This document shows positions 16,660-24,665 of a stretch of DNA of 37,825 nt, in pieces. The notes under the pieces were generated by a model. That model was not told where the DNA came from and ran no database searches. It saw nothing but the letters and a program-made list of their open reading frames with translations. The translations under genes were made by a program, and so were the position numbers. Every line of letters begins with the position of its first letter. Position 1 is the first letter of the stretch. The DNA lies in contig CALHCB010000102.1 of assembly GCA_937930695.1 (NCBI GenBank), positions 1 through 37,825 on the forward strand, read 5' to 3'. The DNA is from an uncultured Acidimicrobiales bacterium. GTDB lineage: Bacteria; Actinomycetota; Acidimicrobiia; Acidimicrobiales; SZUA-35.

Positions 16660-18651
16660 GTGCCTGAGATCTCACTGACCCTTCCCGACGGTTCGCAACG
16701 CACGCTCGAAGAAGGCGCAACAACCGCCGATCTCGCGTTAGATATTGGCAAGCGCCTGGCGAAAGATGCCTTGATCGGTGTCGTCGACGGTGTCGAACTC
16801 GACCTCGATGTTGCCCTGCCCGACGGTGCAACTGTCGAAATCGTTGTTCCCGACTCAGATCGGGGACTGCACACCATTCGTCACTCCACCGCTCACGTGT
16901 TGGCCCAGGCGGTGCTCGAACTGTGGCCTGGGGCGACCTTCGCCATCGGTCCGCCGATCGAGAATGGCTTTTACTACGATTTCGAGCTGCCTGATGGTGC
17001 CACCTTCTCGGACGAAGACCTCGCGCAGATCGATGCGAAGATGCGCGAGATCATCAAGGCCCGCCAGCCGTTCGTGCGTTCTGAGCTTCCCGCCGGAGCG
17101 GCGCTGGAACTGATGGCAGACCATCAATACAAGCGGGCCATTATCGAGGCGGTCACCACCGGAGGCCAAGACTCCGAACTCGCAGGCGAGGCCGATGGTG
17201 ACATCATCAGCTTCTATCGAAACACCGATGCTTTCGTTGACATGTGCGTCGGTCCACACGTGCCCCACACCGGACACCTCGGCCAGTTCAAACTGATGCG
17301 GGTGGCTGGCGCGTATTGGCGGGGCGACGAGAAGAATCAGATGCTCCAGCGCATCTACGGCACGGCATGGGCCGACAAGAAGCAATTGGCGACCCATCTC
17401 CACAACCTCGAAGAAGCGGCGAAGCGAGACCACCGCAAGCTTGCGAACGACATGGACCTGCTGTCGTTTCCCAGCACTCTCGGCGGCGGTTTGGCAGTGT
17501 GGCACCCAAAGGGCGCCGCGGTACGCAAGCTGATCGAGGACTACTCACGAGAGCGCCACGAGCAAGGCGGGTACGAGTTCGTGTACACGCCGAACCTCGC
17601 AAACGGGAAGCTGTTCGAGACCTCCGGACACCTCGATTTCTATGCCGATGGGATGTACCCACCCATGGAAATGGACAACGGGACCTACTACCCCAAGCCC
17701 ATGAATTGCCCGATGCATTGCTTGATCTTCGATCGTGGTCAGCGGTCCTATCGCGAGCTTCCACTGCGTCTGTTCGAGCTGGGCACCGTCTATCGATACG
17801 AGCGGGCAGGGACGCTCCACGGTCTCATGCGCATACGTGGGTTCACTCAGGACGACAGCCATATCTATTGCACCGAGGATCAGCTCGCCGACGAAGTGGC
17901 GTCGCTGCTCGACTTCGTGATCTCAGTGCTCAAGGCCTTTGGTTTCGAAGAATTCGTCTTCAATCTCTCGACCCGTGACCCCGAAAAGTCGGTAGGAACC
18001 GATGACATCTGGGAACTGGCAACCGAAGCCCTCCGGTCCGCACTCGATCGCCACGGCCTCGAGTACGGCGTCAAGGAAGGCGACGCCGCCTTCTACGGTC
18101 CCAAGATCGATGTTGACGTCAAGGACGCCATCGGTCGGTCCTGGCAGCTTTCGACGATTCAGGCCGACTTCAATCTTCCCGATCGGTTCGAACTCGAATA
18201 CGTCGATGATGACGGTGGTCGCAAGCGGCCGATCATGTTGCACCGGGCTCTGCTCGGGTCCATCGAGCGATTCTTTGGCGTGCTCCTCGAGCACCTTGCT
18301 GGCAACTTCCCCGTCTGGTTGGCGCCAACACAAGTCAGCGTGCTGCCCGTCGCAGCGTCACATGAGGCGTACGCCCATGAGGTGGCAGACCGACTCCGAG
18401 CTGGCAGCTTGCGGACCGAGGTTGTCGAGGCGAACGATCCGTTGGGCAAGCGAATCCGGAACACGAAGATGCAGAAGGTGCCCTACATCCTTGTTGTCGG
18501 CGACGATGACGTGGCCAACAACACGGTTGGCGTCAATGTTCGAGGCGCGGATTCACCTGAGCGTGACGTCGCGGTTGAGCTGTTCATGGCCAGAGTCGTT
18601 CGGGAGAACGAGGAACGGTTGGCCGAGGTCGGAACCGAACTTCCTGCCTGA
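16660..18651 (+). CDS. thrS: Threonine--tRNA ligase
   Basis: Charges tRNA-Thr; cytoplasmic class II synthetase. The 663 residues have the family's full architecture. A TGS domain is at about 1-62, and the second additional (editing) domain follows, with HSTAHVLAQAV and the CVGPHVPHTG segment that hydrolyses Ser-tRNA-Thr. The catalytic core carries the zinc ligands in MNCPMHC, a His in TLHGLMRIRGFTQDD and a His in MLHRALLGSIERF. The C-terminal anticodon-binding domain is at about 560-655. The stop TGA shares its last base with the ATG of the HIT gene, implying translational coupling. This thrS-HIT adjacency is the same as in Mycobacterium tuberculosis. Confidence 0.97.
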   Translation: MPEISLTLPDGSQRTLEEGATTADLALDIGKRLAKDALIGVVDGVELDLDVALPDGATVEIVVPDSDRGLHTIRHSTAHVLAQAVLELWPGATFAIGPPIENGFYYDFELPDGATFSDEDLAQIDAKMREIIKARQPFVRSELPAGAALELMADHQYKRAIIEAVTTGGQDSELAGEADGDIISFYRNTDAFVDMCVGPHVPHTGHLGQFKLMRVAGAYWRGDEKNQMLQRIYGTAWADKKQLATHLHNLEEAAKRDHRKLANDMDLLSFPSTLGGGLAVWHPKGAAVRKLIEDYSRERHEQGGYEFVYTPNLANGKLFETSGHLDFYADGMYPPMEMDNGTYYPKPMNCPMHCLIFDRGQRSYRELPLRLFELGTVYRYERAGTLHGLMRIRGFTQDDSHIYCTEDQLADEVASLLDFVISVLKAFGFEEFVFNLSTRDPEKSVGTDDIWELATEALRSALDRHGLEYGVKEGDAAFYGPKIDVDVKDAIGRSWQLSTIQADFNLPDRFELEYVDDDGGRKRPIMLHRALLGSIERFFGVLLEHLAGNFPVWLAPTQVSVLPVAASHEAYAHEVADRLRAGSLRTEVVEANDPLGKRIRNTKMQKVPYILVVGDDDVANNTVGVNVRGADSPERDVAVELFMARVVRENEERLAEVGTELPA

Positions 18652-19169
18652 TGGAACACCTGCGAGCCGGCTGGAAACTTGCGAACTGGCCACTTCTCGG
18701 TGCTGATGGTCAACCCCACGCAAACCTGGAACGGGCGGAAGGCAAGACGCTGTTCGAGACAATTGAGCAGAGTGGACTTCCCGACGAACAGACGTACATC
18801 GTGTGGCGCGGGTCGAACACCTTCTGCATTCTCAATGTCTTTCCGTACACGAATGGCTCGGTCATGGTGCTTCCCACCACGCCAGCGAAGTCGATCCTTG
18901 ACCTCGATGCCGAGGTCTACGACGAGTTGTGGCGAAGCGTTCGCACTGCCGTCGTCGCGGTTCAGGGGGCCTTTGCTCCTCACGGGATCAACGTCGGGCT
19001 CAACGAAGGAGAGGCTGGCGGCGGCTCTGAGCCGGACCACCTGCATGTCCACATCGTCCCCCGTTGGAACGCCGACACGAACTTCATGACGACGATCGCC
19101 GAAGTGCGAATTCTGCCGATGACACTGGCGGACAGCTGGCACAAACTTCGATCCGCGTGGCCGGCTTGA
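18651..19169 (+). CDS. HIT-family AP4A phosphorylase / hydrolase
   Basis: Histidine-triad nucleotide hydrolase or phosphorylase, probably acting on Ap4A-like alarmones produced by aminoacyl-tRNA synthetases. The 172 residues carry the HIT motif HLHVHIVPRW (His130, His132, His134), preceded by NVGLNEGEAGGG. Its closest recognisable relative in wording and position is M. tuberculosis Rv2613c, an Ap4A phosphorylase lying between thrS and pgsA. Overlap with the thrS stop by one base suggests coupled translation, which makes sense because threonyl-tRNA synthetase can generate diadenosine polyphosphates. Activity type (phosphorylase or hydrolase) is inferred. Confidence 0.88.
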   Translation: MEHLRAGWKLANWPLLGADGQPHANLERAEGKTLFETIEQSGLPDEQTYIVWRGSNTFCILNVFPYTNGSVMVLPTTPAKSILDLDAEVYDELWRSVRTAVVAVQGAFAPHGINVGLNEGEAGGGSEPDHLHVHIVPRWNADTNFMTTIAEVRILPMTLADSWHKLRSAWPA

Positions 19170-19201
19170 CCCAAACCCGCCGAACGGCCCCCATCGACGC
19201 A

Positions 19202-19207
19202 TACCAT
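19202..19207 (+). promoter_or_regulatory. Candidate -10 box of the unknown membrane gene
   Basis: TACCAT ends 7 nt before the ATG at 19215, a leaderless arrangement within the gap after the HIT gene. Confidence 0.5.
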
Positions 19208-19214
19208 CTGATCC

Positions 19215-19745
19215 ATGGCCGCTGAGGTTCCCGAAGACGAACACATTGACGTTCTGCCAGAGGATCTCCAGCCCGATCTTGTTGACCCCGAGGAATACAT
19301 CTTCCCGAACAACAATCGGCGGCGTATTCCTGGCGCCATGTACGTGGTCATTGCCCTCGGTTTGGTTGCCCTCTACCTGATCCGGGGCGACGGTGTGCTC
19401 GTCAACAAGGGACTGCTGATGGCGGCCGTCATTCTCGGTGTCGTCGGGATTTACAGCATTGCCTCCGGGGCGAACCTCGATGTCGACGAGCGAGATGCCC
19501 TCAAAGTCTCGATCAACGAGGTCGGCTTTCCCGTCGGCCACGCCTCAGCCCAGATGGGCTGGCGCGGTCTGATGAGCCGCCCCGTCTGGCGGATCCTGCT
19601 GTATTCGGCCGAAGAGCCTCCCGCAAAGCGGGGACTCGTCCTGGTCGATGGCGTCGATGGTTCTGTCGTCGAGGCCTTGGTCGAGGCCAATCCTGAGGAC
19701 TGGTCCGACGTCGTCGATGGCGAACGGATTCCCAAGACCGAATAA
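19215..19745 (+). CDS. Unknown membrane protein with two central transmembrane helices
   Basis: Not recognised. The 176 residues begin with an acidic, probably cytoplasmic, segment (1-32; many Asp and Glu), then NNNRRR. Two hydrophobic helices follow (about 41-58 and 68-85) with a short charged hairpin between. The C-terminal soluble domain of about 90 residues begins LDVDERDALKVS; its segment KRGLVLVDGVDGSVVEALV looks like a small alpha/beta unit. Start ATG 19215 is supported by a -10 box. It sits between the HIT gene and the PI-phosphate synthase gene, where M. tuberculosis has nothing, so a role near phosphoinositide synthesis is possible but rests on position alone. Codon use looks like its neighbours. 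Confidence 0.8.
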   Translation: MAAEVPEDEHIDVLPEDLQPDLVDPEEYIFPNNNRRRIPGAMYVVIALGLVALYLIRGDGVLVNKGLLMAAVILGVVGIYSIASGANLDVDERDALKVSINEVGFPVGHASAQMGWRGLMSRPVWRILLYSAEEPPAKRGLVLVDGVDGSVVEALVEANPEDWSDVVDGERIPKTE

Positions 19746-19755
19746 CTCGGTGCCA

Positions 19756-19774
19756 GCGAGTCTGGCTCGCAGAC
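19756..19774 (+). terminator. Possible weak hairpin
   Basis: GCGAG (19756-19760) pairs with CTCGC (19766-19770), and GTCTG (19760-19764) alternatively pairs with CAGAC (19770-19774). The two short competing stems lie 11 nt after the preceding stop. It could be an attenuating terminator or nothing. Confidence 0.25.
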
Positions 19775-19794
19775 GACCCGGTGCTAACTCCTGC

Positions 19795-19800
19795 TAGCAT
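19795..19800 (+). promoter_or_regulatory. Candidate -10 box of pgsA
   Basis: TAGCAT ends 8 nt before the ATG at 19809, the likely promoter of the pgsA-patA-pimA run. Confidence 0.45.
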
Positions 19801-19808
19801 TCGTTTCT

Positions 19809-20501
19809 ATGTTCGACGGAAATCTTCGGAAGCCCTTCGATGCTGCGGTCGCCCCGATTGGATCGGGACTCCAGAAACTTGGAGTGTCGCCCGACGTCAT
19901 CACCGCATTCGGCGTGCTCATGGCAGGCGCCTGTGGCGTGGCCATCGGCACCGGCAACTTCTTCACTGCCTTTCTGTTGTTGTTGGCCACTGGTATTCCG
20001 GACGCCCTTGACGGCGCGGTGGCCAAAGCCGCAGGCACCGCTGGACCACGGGGCGCGTTCTTTGATTCGGTGTCGGATCGACTGAGCGATGGCCTGATGT
20101 TCGCGGGCGCCGGTTGGTATCTCGCTGGCACCGATGAGCCTCGGATGGCGATGCTGCCCTTCGGCTTGTTGATCGTGGCCTCGCTGGTGTCCTACATGCG
20201 AGCCAAAGCTGAATCACTGGGATACGACGCCAAAGGCGGGCTCATGGAGCGGGCCGAACGCTTCATCGTTCTTGGTATCGGTCTCGCAATCTCGCCGCTC
20301 TTCGTTCCCGTTCTGTGGGTCATGCTCGTGCTGACTGCGGCGACCGCAGTCTTCCGTTTCCACAAGGTCTGGGTCCAGGCGTCCGCGACCCAGGTTCGAA
20401 CAACACCGGCCAAGGCGCCAGCTCGGCGCCGCAGAGCCCGCACCAGCGAGCGCCGGTCGGCCCGAGCCTCGCGATCTCGAGCTCGTCGCTCCAACCGCTA
20501 G
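19809..20501 (+). CDS. pgsA: CDP-alcohol phosphatidyltransferase (phosphatidylinositol-phosphate synthase type)
   Basis: Membrane enzyme condensing CDP-diacylglycerol with an alcohol phosphate. By gene order with PatA- and PimA-like genes, the alcohol is probably myo-inositol 3-phosphate, giving PI-phosphate (as M. tuberculosis PgsA1). The 230 residues have about six hydrophobic helices and the CDP-AP motif D65xxD68G69xxA72K73...G82xxxD86xxxD90. All four metal-binding Asp are present, but the usual Arg after Ala is Lys73. The last 30 residues are a very basic Arg/Ala/Ser tail, unusual in length and probably cytoplasmic. The acyltransferase gene begins 23 nt downstream. Confidence 0.88.
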   Translation: MFDGNLRKPFDAAVAPIGSGLQKLGVSPDVITAFGVLMAGACGVAIGTGNFFTAFLLLLATGIPDALDGAVAKAAGTAGPRGAFFDSVSDRLSDGLMFAGAGWYLAGTDEPRMAMLPFGLLIVASLVSYMRAKAESLGYDAKGGLMERAERFIVLGIGLAISPLFVPVLWVMLVLTAATAVFRFHKVWVQASATQVRTTPAKAPARRRRARTSERRSARASRSRARRSNR

Positions 20502-20524
20502 TCGTCGAGGAGCCCGACGTCCGA

Positions 20525-21451
20525 ATGTTGGGTCGCAGGCAATCACGGCCACGACGCGTGCTTGGTGTGGGTGCAGCGATCGCTCGACGAATTCCCCGGC
20601 GAGCAGTCGTCCCGCTCTCTCGCGCAGTCGGATCAGCCGTCGTACGAGTTCGTCCACGTTTGGGAGATGGGCTGCGGTCGAATCTCCGTCGCGTCGTTCC
20701 GGAAGCGACCGAATCGGAGCTCGAAGATCTGGTCCGACAGGCATTCGGGGCCTACGGGCGGTACTGGGCTGATTCGTTCCAGCTCCCCGTCCTCGACGCT
20801 GTCGTCATCGATCGTCACTTCTCGGTCGAGAACTACAAGCACATCCTCGACGCACGGGCCGATGGGCTCGGAGCCATTCTCGTCCTGCCCCATCTTGGTG
20901 GATGGGAATGGGCTGCTGCTTGGCTCGGTGAGGTCGCACAGACACCGGTCACCGCAGCGGTCGAACGCCTCGAACCTGACGACGTGTTCGAGTGGTTCGT
21001 CGAGCTCCGTGAGGCGTATGGCGTCAACGTGGTACCCGTCGATGCTGATGCGTTGCCGTTGCTGATGAAGGCAATCCGGGCGGGACATGTCGTGTGTTTG
21101 CTGTCGGATCGTGACGTCGCAGGGGTCGGTGTTGACGTCGACTTCTACGGTGCGAAAACGCGCATGCCGAGTGGTGCTGCGCTGCTGGCTCGGAGAACAG
21201 GAGCACCGATTCTGCCGGCCGCCGTCTATTTCCAAGACGATCGGTCCCACTGCCGAATCCTGGCTCCTCTCGAGCTGGATCGATCGGCGAAACTGCGTGA
21301 CTTCGTGGCCGATACCACCCAGAAGATGGCGGTGGCGTTCGAAACCTTGATCGACGATGCACCAGGGCAATGGCATGTGCTTCAGCCTGCGTGGCCCGAT
21401 CTCGTTGGGCCATTGAGGTCCGAAACCCCCAGCAGCGGCGCTGAGGAGTAG
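20525..21451 (+). CDS. PatA-like phosphatidylinositol mannoside acyltransferase (LpxL/HtrB family)
   Basis: Acyl-CoA-dependent acyltransferase of the lysophospholipid/lipid A acyltransferase superfamily. In mycobacteria the syntenic PatA (Rv2611c) acylates the mannose of PIM1/PIM2 on the inner face of the membrane. The 308 residues from ATG 20525 carry HLGGWEW with the His123/Glu128 pair (HxxxxE), LLSDRDVAGVGV and a C-terminal QWHVLQPAW motif. The frame is open back to 20315 but that overlaps pgsA; the ATG 24 nt after the pgsA stop with GAGGAG about 12 nt upstream is preferred. PimA follows after 9 nt. The function follows from family plus conserved gene order. Confidence 0.85.
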   Translation: MLGRRQSRPRRVLGVGAAIARRIPRRAVVPLSRAVGSAVVRVRPRLGDGLRSNLRRVVPEATESELEDLVRQAFGAYGRYWADSFQLPVLDAVVIDRHFSVENYKHILDARADGLGAILVLPHLGGWEWAAAWLGEVAQTPVTAAVERLEPDDVFEWFVELREAYGVNVVPVDADALPLLMKAIRAGHVVCLLSDRDVAGVGVDVDFYGAKTRMPSGAALLARRTGAPILPAAVYFQDDRSHCRILAPLELDRSAKLRDFVADTTQKMAVAFETLIDDAPGQWHVLQPAWPDLVGPLRSETPSSGAEE

Positions 21452-21454
21452 GGT
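21449..21454 (+). promoter_or_regulatory. Candidate -10 box overlapping the patA-like stop
   Basis: TAGGGT includes the TAG stop of the acyltransferase gene and ends 6 nt before the GTG of pimA. It may be an internal leaderless promoter or a coincidence with the stop codon. Confidence 0.3.
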
Positions 21455-21460
21455 CCCAAC

Positions 21461-22543
21461 GTGCGTGTCGGGATGATCTGTCCGTACAGCTTGGGAGTCT
21501 GGGGCGGCGTGCAAACCCAGGTGCTCGGGCTGTCCCGGTCGCTGCGAGCCAAGGGCGTCGCGACCCAGGTCCTTGCCCCATGCGACGGGCTCCCGCCCGA
21601 GCCGTGGGTGACGCCGCTCGGCGACTCGATGCCCTACGCACAGAACGGTTCGCTTGCCCCGGTCGCCCCTGACCCGCCAGCGCAGCTGCGGGTGCTTGGT
21701 GCGATTCGTGACGAGCGCTTTGATCTTCTGCATTTGCATGAACCCTTGGCCCCGGGCCCGACGCTGACCGCGGTCACGGTGAAGCCGGTACCCCTGCTCG
21801 GAACCTTTCATGCGAGTGGCAACGTTGCGGCCTACCGCTGGCTGCGCCCCCTGCTTCGCAAGCTCACCGCCAAGATCGACGTCAAGACCGCAGTGTCAGC
21901 AGAGGCTGCAGGGATGGCGAAGCGTCACCTCGGCGGAGACTACGAAATCTTGTTCAACGGCATCGAGGTCGCTCGCTTCGCCGACGCAAAGCCGATGGAG
22001 CTGGCCCCAGGCCGCCCGCCGACGATCCTTTTCCTGGCTCGCCATGAGCCGCGGAAAGGGCTCGACGTTCTGCTCGACGCGTCGCGTCTTTTGCCTCCGG
22101 ATGTCCGAGTTTGGATCGGAGGAGAAGGCCCGGAGACAGCTCGCCTCAAGCAGCTGCATGAAGACAATCCCCGATTGATGTGGCTCGGTCCGGTCACCGA
22201 CCAGGAGAAGGCTCGATATCTGAAGTCGGCAGACGTCTTCTGCGTGCCATCGCTGGGCGGCGAAAGCTTTGGCGTGGTGCTTCTCGAGGGCATGGCCGCC
22301 GGGACACCCGTTGTCGCCAGTGATCTCGAGGCATACCGGGTCACCTCGGGCGACGGCCACGATGCGGAATTGTTTGCAACCGGCAGCCCCACCGATCTTG
22401 CCAAGGCGTTGTTGAGAGTTTTGGAGCATGGTCCCGAGGTGGATGTCAGGGTCGAGTCTGGATTCCAACGAGCCAATCGATACTCGATGGATGCCCTGGC
22501 CGAGGTCTACATCGCCCGGTATCAACAGCTGAGTATCCGATAG
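21461..22543 (+). CDS. pimA: Phosphatidylinositol alpha-mannosyltransferase (GT4, PimA-like)
   Basis: GDP-mannose-dependent transfer of mannose to the 2-position of phosphatidylinositol, the first step to PIMs and lipoarabinomannan-type glycolipids, at the cytoplasmic membrane. The 360-residue GT-B protein opens with MRVGMICPYSLGVWGGVQTQV, nearly the start of mycobacterial PimA including the glycine-rich loop. It also has LLHLHEPLAP, LARHEPRKGLDVLLDA and the EX7E region GGESFGVVLLEGMAAGTPVVAS for the sugar nucleotide. The start is GTG 21461. The last three genes of the run (PI synthase, acyltransferase, this) form a coherent PIM pathway. Confidence 0.9.
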   Translation: MRVGMICPYSLGVWGGVQTQVLGLSRSLRAKGVATQVLAPCDGLPPEPWVTPLGDSMPYAQNGSLAPVAPDPPAQLRVLGAIRDERFDLLHLHEPLAPGPTLTAVTVKPVPLLGTFHASGNVAAYRWLRPLLRKLTAKIDVKTAVSAEAAGMAKRHLGGDYEILFNGIEVARFADAKPMELAPGRPPTILFLARHEPRKGLDVLLDASRLLPPDVRVWIGGEGPETARLKQLHEDNPRLMWLGPVTDQEKARYLKSADVFCVPSLGGESFGVVLLEGMAAGTPVVASDLEAYRVTSGDGHDAELFATGSPTDLAKALLRVLEHGPEVDVRVESGFQRANRYSMDALAEVYIARYQQLSIR

Positions 22544-22583
22544 CGCTCGCCACGGTGTACGCCAAAGTTCGCTTTCGTCCGCC

Positions 22584-22616
22584 TACCCTCCCCGAAGGCC
22601 GAACCATTCTGAGGAG
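22584..22616 (+). promoter_or_regulatory. Candidate -10 box and ribosome binding site of the M48-like gene
   Basis: TACCCT (22584-22589) could be a -10, and GAGGAG (22611-22616) stands 8 nt before the ATG at 22625. Unlike many genes here this one would have a conventional leader. Confidence 0.45.
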
Positions 22617-22624
22617 CCGATGCC

Positions 22625-23452
22625 ATGCCTTCTGCAACCAATCAGTCTGCGTCCGGCCCGACGTCGCCTGCAGCACCAAACTCTGACAGGCTTTCGCCGA
22701 CCGTTGTCGCCGTCGCCATTGGGGCGGTCGTAGGGCTTGTGCTCGCCATCGTTGTTGGTGTGGTGCTGGCGCTCATTGGTCTGCCGTGGTGGCTTGGACC
22801 GATCATCGGCTTGATCGCAGGCGCCGCCACGATCTGGTACCTGCTCACCACATCGTTCCGATCGGTGATGGATTCGCTTGGTGCGACCTCGTCTGCCATC
22901 GAGCCATGGCCTCGATATGCAAACCTGGCTGATGGTCTTTCGCTCTCGATCGGGGTGACAGATCCTGATCTTCGTGTGATCAACGATCCTGCGCTCAATG
23001 CTGTTTCGCTGGCGAAGGGTGACGAAGAAGTCGTCATCGTCACCTCTGGGTTGCTCGAGGCGCTTGATCGCATGCAGCTTGAGGGTGTGATCGCCGAACT
23101 GTTGGTTCGGATCAAGAGTGGCGACGCCGAACAGGCAATCATGGCCACCGGGGTGCTTCGGCCGTTGCTGACTGGTCCGTTGCAGGGCCCCCTGGGCGGT
23201 CTTGGTGCGAGGTTGCTGGGGCAGATGTTGCCCGAGGATCGAGAGATGACGGCCGATCTGGCCGCCGTTTCGTTCACCCGCTTTCCTCCGGGGCTCGGCG
23301 CCGCTCTCAGCACAATTGCTCAGGGTCCCTTCCGCCCCTCATCCGCATCGACAGGCAATGATCACCTCTGGCTCGCACCACCCCTCGACGGTGCAGGCGC
23401 CGTGCCCGCACTGCCACTCGCGTGGCGAATCGACACTCTTCTGGAGATCTGA
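22625..23452 (+). CDS. HtpX/M48-like membrane protein lacking the HExxH zinc site (pseudo-peptidase)
   Basis: 275 residues. A polar N-terminus is followed by two transmembrane helices (about 25-52 and 55-75) and a soluble domain that follows the M48 (HtpX/Ste24) pattern: LRVINDPALNAVSL, then VIVTSGLLEALDRMQLEGVIAELLVRIKSGD, and later EDREMTADLAAVSF. HtpX proteins have VIAHExxHIxxGD at the second segment. Here the two His and the Glu are replaced (positions 160-164 read E-L-L-V-R within 158-167), so the zinc site cannot form, although the downstream ExxAD (207-211) persists. It is therefore probably a non-catalytic homologue with a scaffolding or regulatory role. It ends sharing one base with the next gene's ATG. 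Confidence 0.75.
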   Translation: MPSATNQSASGPTSPAAPNSDRLSPTVVAVAIGAVVGLVLAIVVGVVLALIGLPWWLGPIIGLIAGAATIWYLLTTSFRSVMDSLGATSSAIEPWPRYANLADGLSLSIGVTDPDLRVINDPALNAVSLAKGDEEVVIVTSGLLEALDRMQLEGVIAELLVRIKSGDAEQAIMATGVLRPLLTGPLQGPLGGLGARLLGQMLPEDREMTADLAAVSFTRFPPGLGAALSTIAQGPFRPSSASTGNDHLWLAPPLDGAGAVPALPLAWRIDTLLEI

Positions 23453-24567
23453 TGTCCGCTGCTTCCCGCCGAGCAATCCCGCTTGCTCGACGTCCTCGAC
23501 GTTTCGTCGTTACGGCTGCCATGGTTGGGTTTGCGCTCGTCGCGGCCGGCTGTTCTGGCGGCGGAGATGAAGAAGGGTCAGGAGACACCACAACGACCGA
23601 AGTTGCCGAAGTGACCACGACGGCCGCTGAGGACGAGACCGCTGAAGAGACAACAACGACGGTCGCTGCTGCACCGACTGGCCCGGTCGCCCCGCTCACG
23701 GGAGTTGCGGTCGAATCGGCCAGTGCACTGAATCGGCCAGCGTTGGCCGTCAAGATCGATAATCATCCGCGGGCTCGTCCCCAGACCGGCATCGAACAGG
23801 CGGACATCGTCTTCGAGGTTCGCGCCGAAGGCGTCACTCGATTCATGGCGGTCTTCCACTCCGCGGCCCCTGAGCCGCTCGGTCCGGTGCGTTCCAGTCG
23901 GACGTCGGACTTCTCACTCTTGTCCGGCCTTGACAGGCCGCTCTATGCATCCTCGGGCGGCAACGACTACGTGGCCGCCGGGTTGCGCAACTTGAACATT
24001 CAAGAGGTGACGGCCATCAGCCGGACCGAGTACTTCCGTGACGGATCGCGTCCGGCTCCTCACAACCTGTATGTGAACGCTGAAGATCTCTGGGCGCTTG
24101 CGGAGGATGACACGCCTCCGGAGGCATGGTTCAGCTATCGGCAGGCGGATGAACCGCTCGTGACTTCGGCCGAACCGATCGAGGGGCCCGTCACGATCAC
24201 CTACAAGGGCAGTCCGGTCGTCACCCACACCTATGACGAAGATGCCGGCGGTTGGCTCCGCACACAAGATGGCCGCCCGCACACCACGATCACCGGGGAT
24301 CAACTTGCTCCTGAGAACGTCGTGATCATGACGACGAACTACACGGTGAGTCCCGCTGACACTGCTTCTCCTGAGGTTCAGACTGTCGGATCTGGCCAGC
24401 TCTTCGTGCTCACCGCCGGCCACGTGATTCAGGGAACCTGGTCACGGTTGGACGCGGAGTCCAAGCCGGTCTTGCTCGACTCTTCCGGACAAGAGATCCT
24501 GCTCATCCCTGGCCGCACCTGGGTACTCATGCCAGATGCAGGCTCCGTAACGCTCCCCGTCGAGTAA
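23452..24567 (+). CDS. DUF3048-domain lipoprotein (YerB-like)
   Basis: Predicted secreted lipoprotein of 371 residues, of unknown function. From ATG 23452 a basic N-terminus and hydrophobic stretch end in the lipobox LVAAGC (Cys about 34), so it should be lipid-anchored outside the membrane. An acidic Thr/Glu-rich linker (about 42-75) follows. The DUF3048 region begins LTGVAV and contains [36 protein letters not shown] and PVRSSR, and a C-terminal DUF3048 half contains HVIQGTWSR. Its start overlaps the stop of the M48-like gene by one base, so the two are translationally coupled and may work together in the envelope. A hairpin follows the stop. Confidence 0.85.
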   Translation: MSAASRRAIPLARRPRRFVVTAAMVGFALVAAGCSGGGDEEGSGDTTTTEVAEVTTTAAEDETAEETTTTVAAAPTGPVAPLTGVAVESASALNRPALAVKIDNHPRARPQTGIEQADIVFEVRAEGVTRFMAVFHSAAPEPLGPVRSSRTSDFSLLSGLDRPLYASSGGNDYVAAGLRNLNIQEVTAISRTEYFRDGSRPAPHNLYVNAEDLWALAEDDTPPEAWFSYRQADEPLVTSAEPIEGPVTITYKGSPVVTHTYDEDAGGWLRTQDGRPHTTITGDQLAPENVVIMTTNYTVSPADTASPEVQTVGSGQLFVLTAGHVIQGTWSRLDAESKPVLLDSSGQEILLIPGRTWVLMPDAGSVTLPVE

Positions 24568-24572
24568 CACCG

Positions 24573-24588
24573 CGGCGGCTCACCGCCG
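24573..24588 (+). terminator. Putative hairpin terminator
   Basis: CGGCGG (24573-24578), loop CTCA, CCGCCG (24583-24588): a perfect 6-bp GC stem starting 6 nt after the DUF3048 stop. There is no T-tract. Confidence 0.5.
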
Positions 24589-24652
24589 GCAGCATCGGAG
24601 AAACGGCGGGAGAAATTGGCCTGCGGCTGGCCCCGTGGGAGAAGGCCACTTC

Positions 24653-24658
24653 TACACT
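24653..24658 (+). promoter_or_regulatory. Candidate -10 box, leaderless pdxS
   Basis: TACACT ends 7 nt before the ATG at 24666. There is no Shine-Dalgarno sequence between. Confidence 0.55.
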
Positions 24659-24665
24659 CGCCCGC

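Noticed and set aside
20315-20524. N-terminal extension of the PatA-like protein inside pgsA
   Set aside because: The sequence is a frame-shifted reading of pgsA; the ATG at 20525 gives the family's usual length.
20633-21811. Minus-strand open frame (392 codons) across the acyltransferase and pimA
   Set aside because: It crosses two genuine genes on the other strand and has no coherent hydrophobic or motif pattern.
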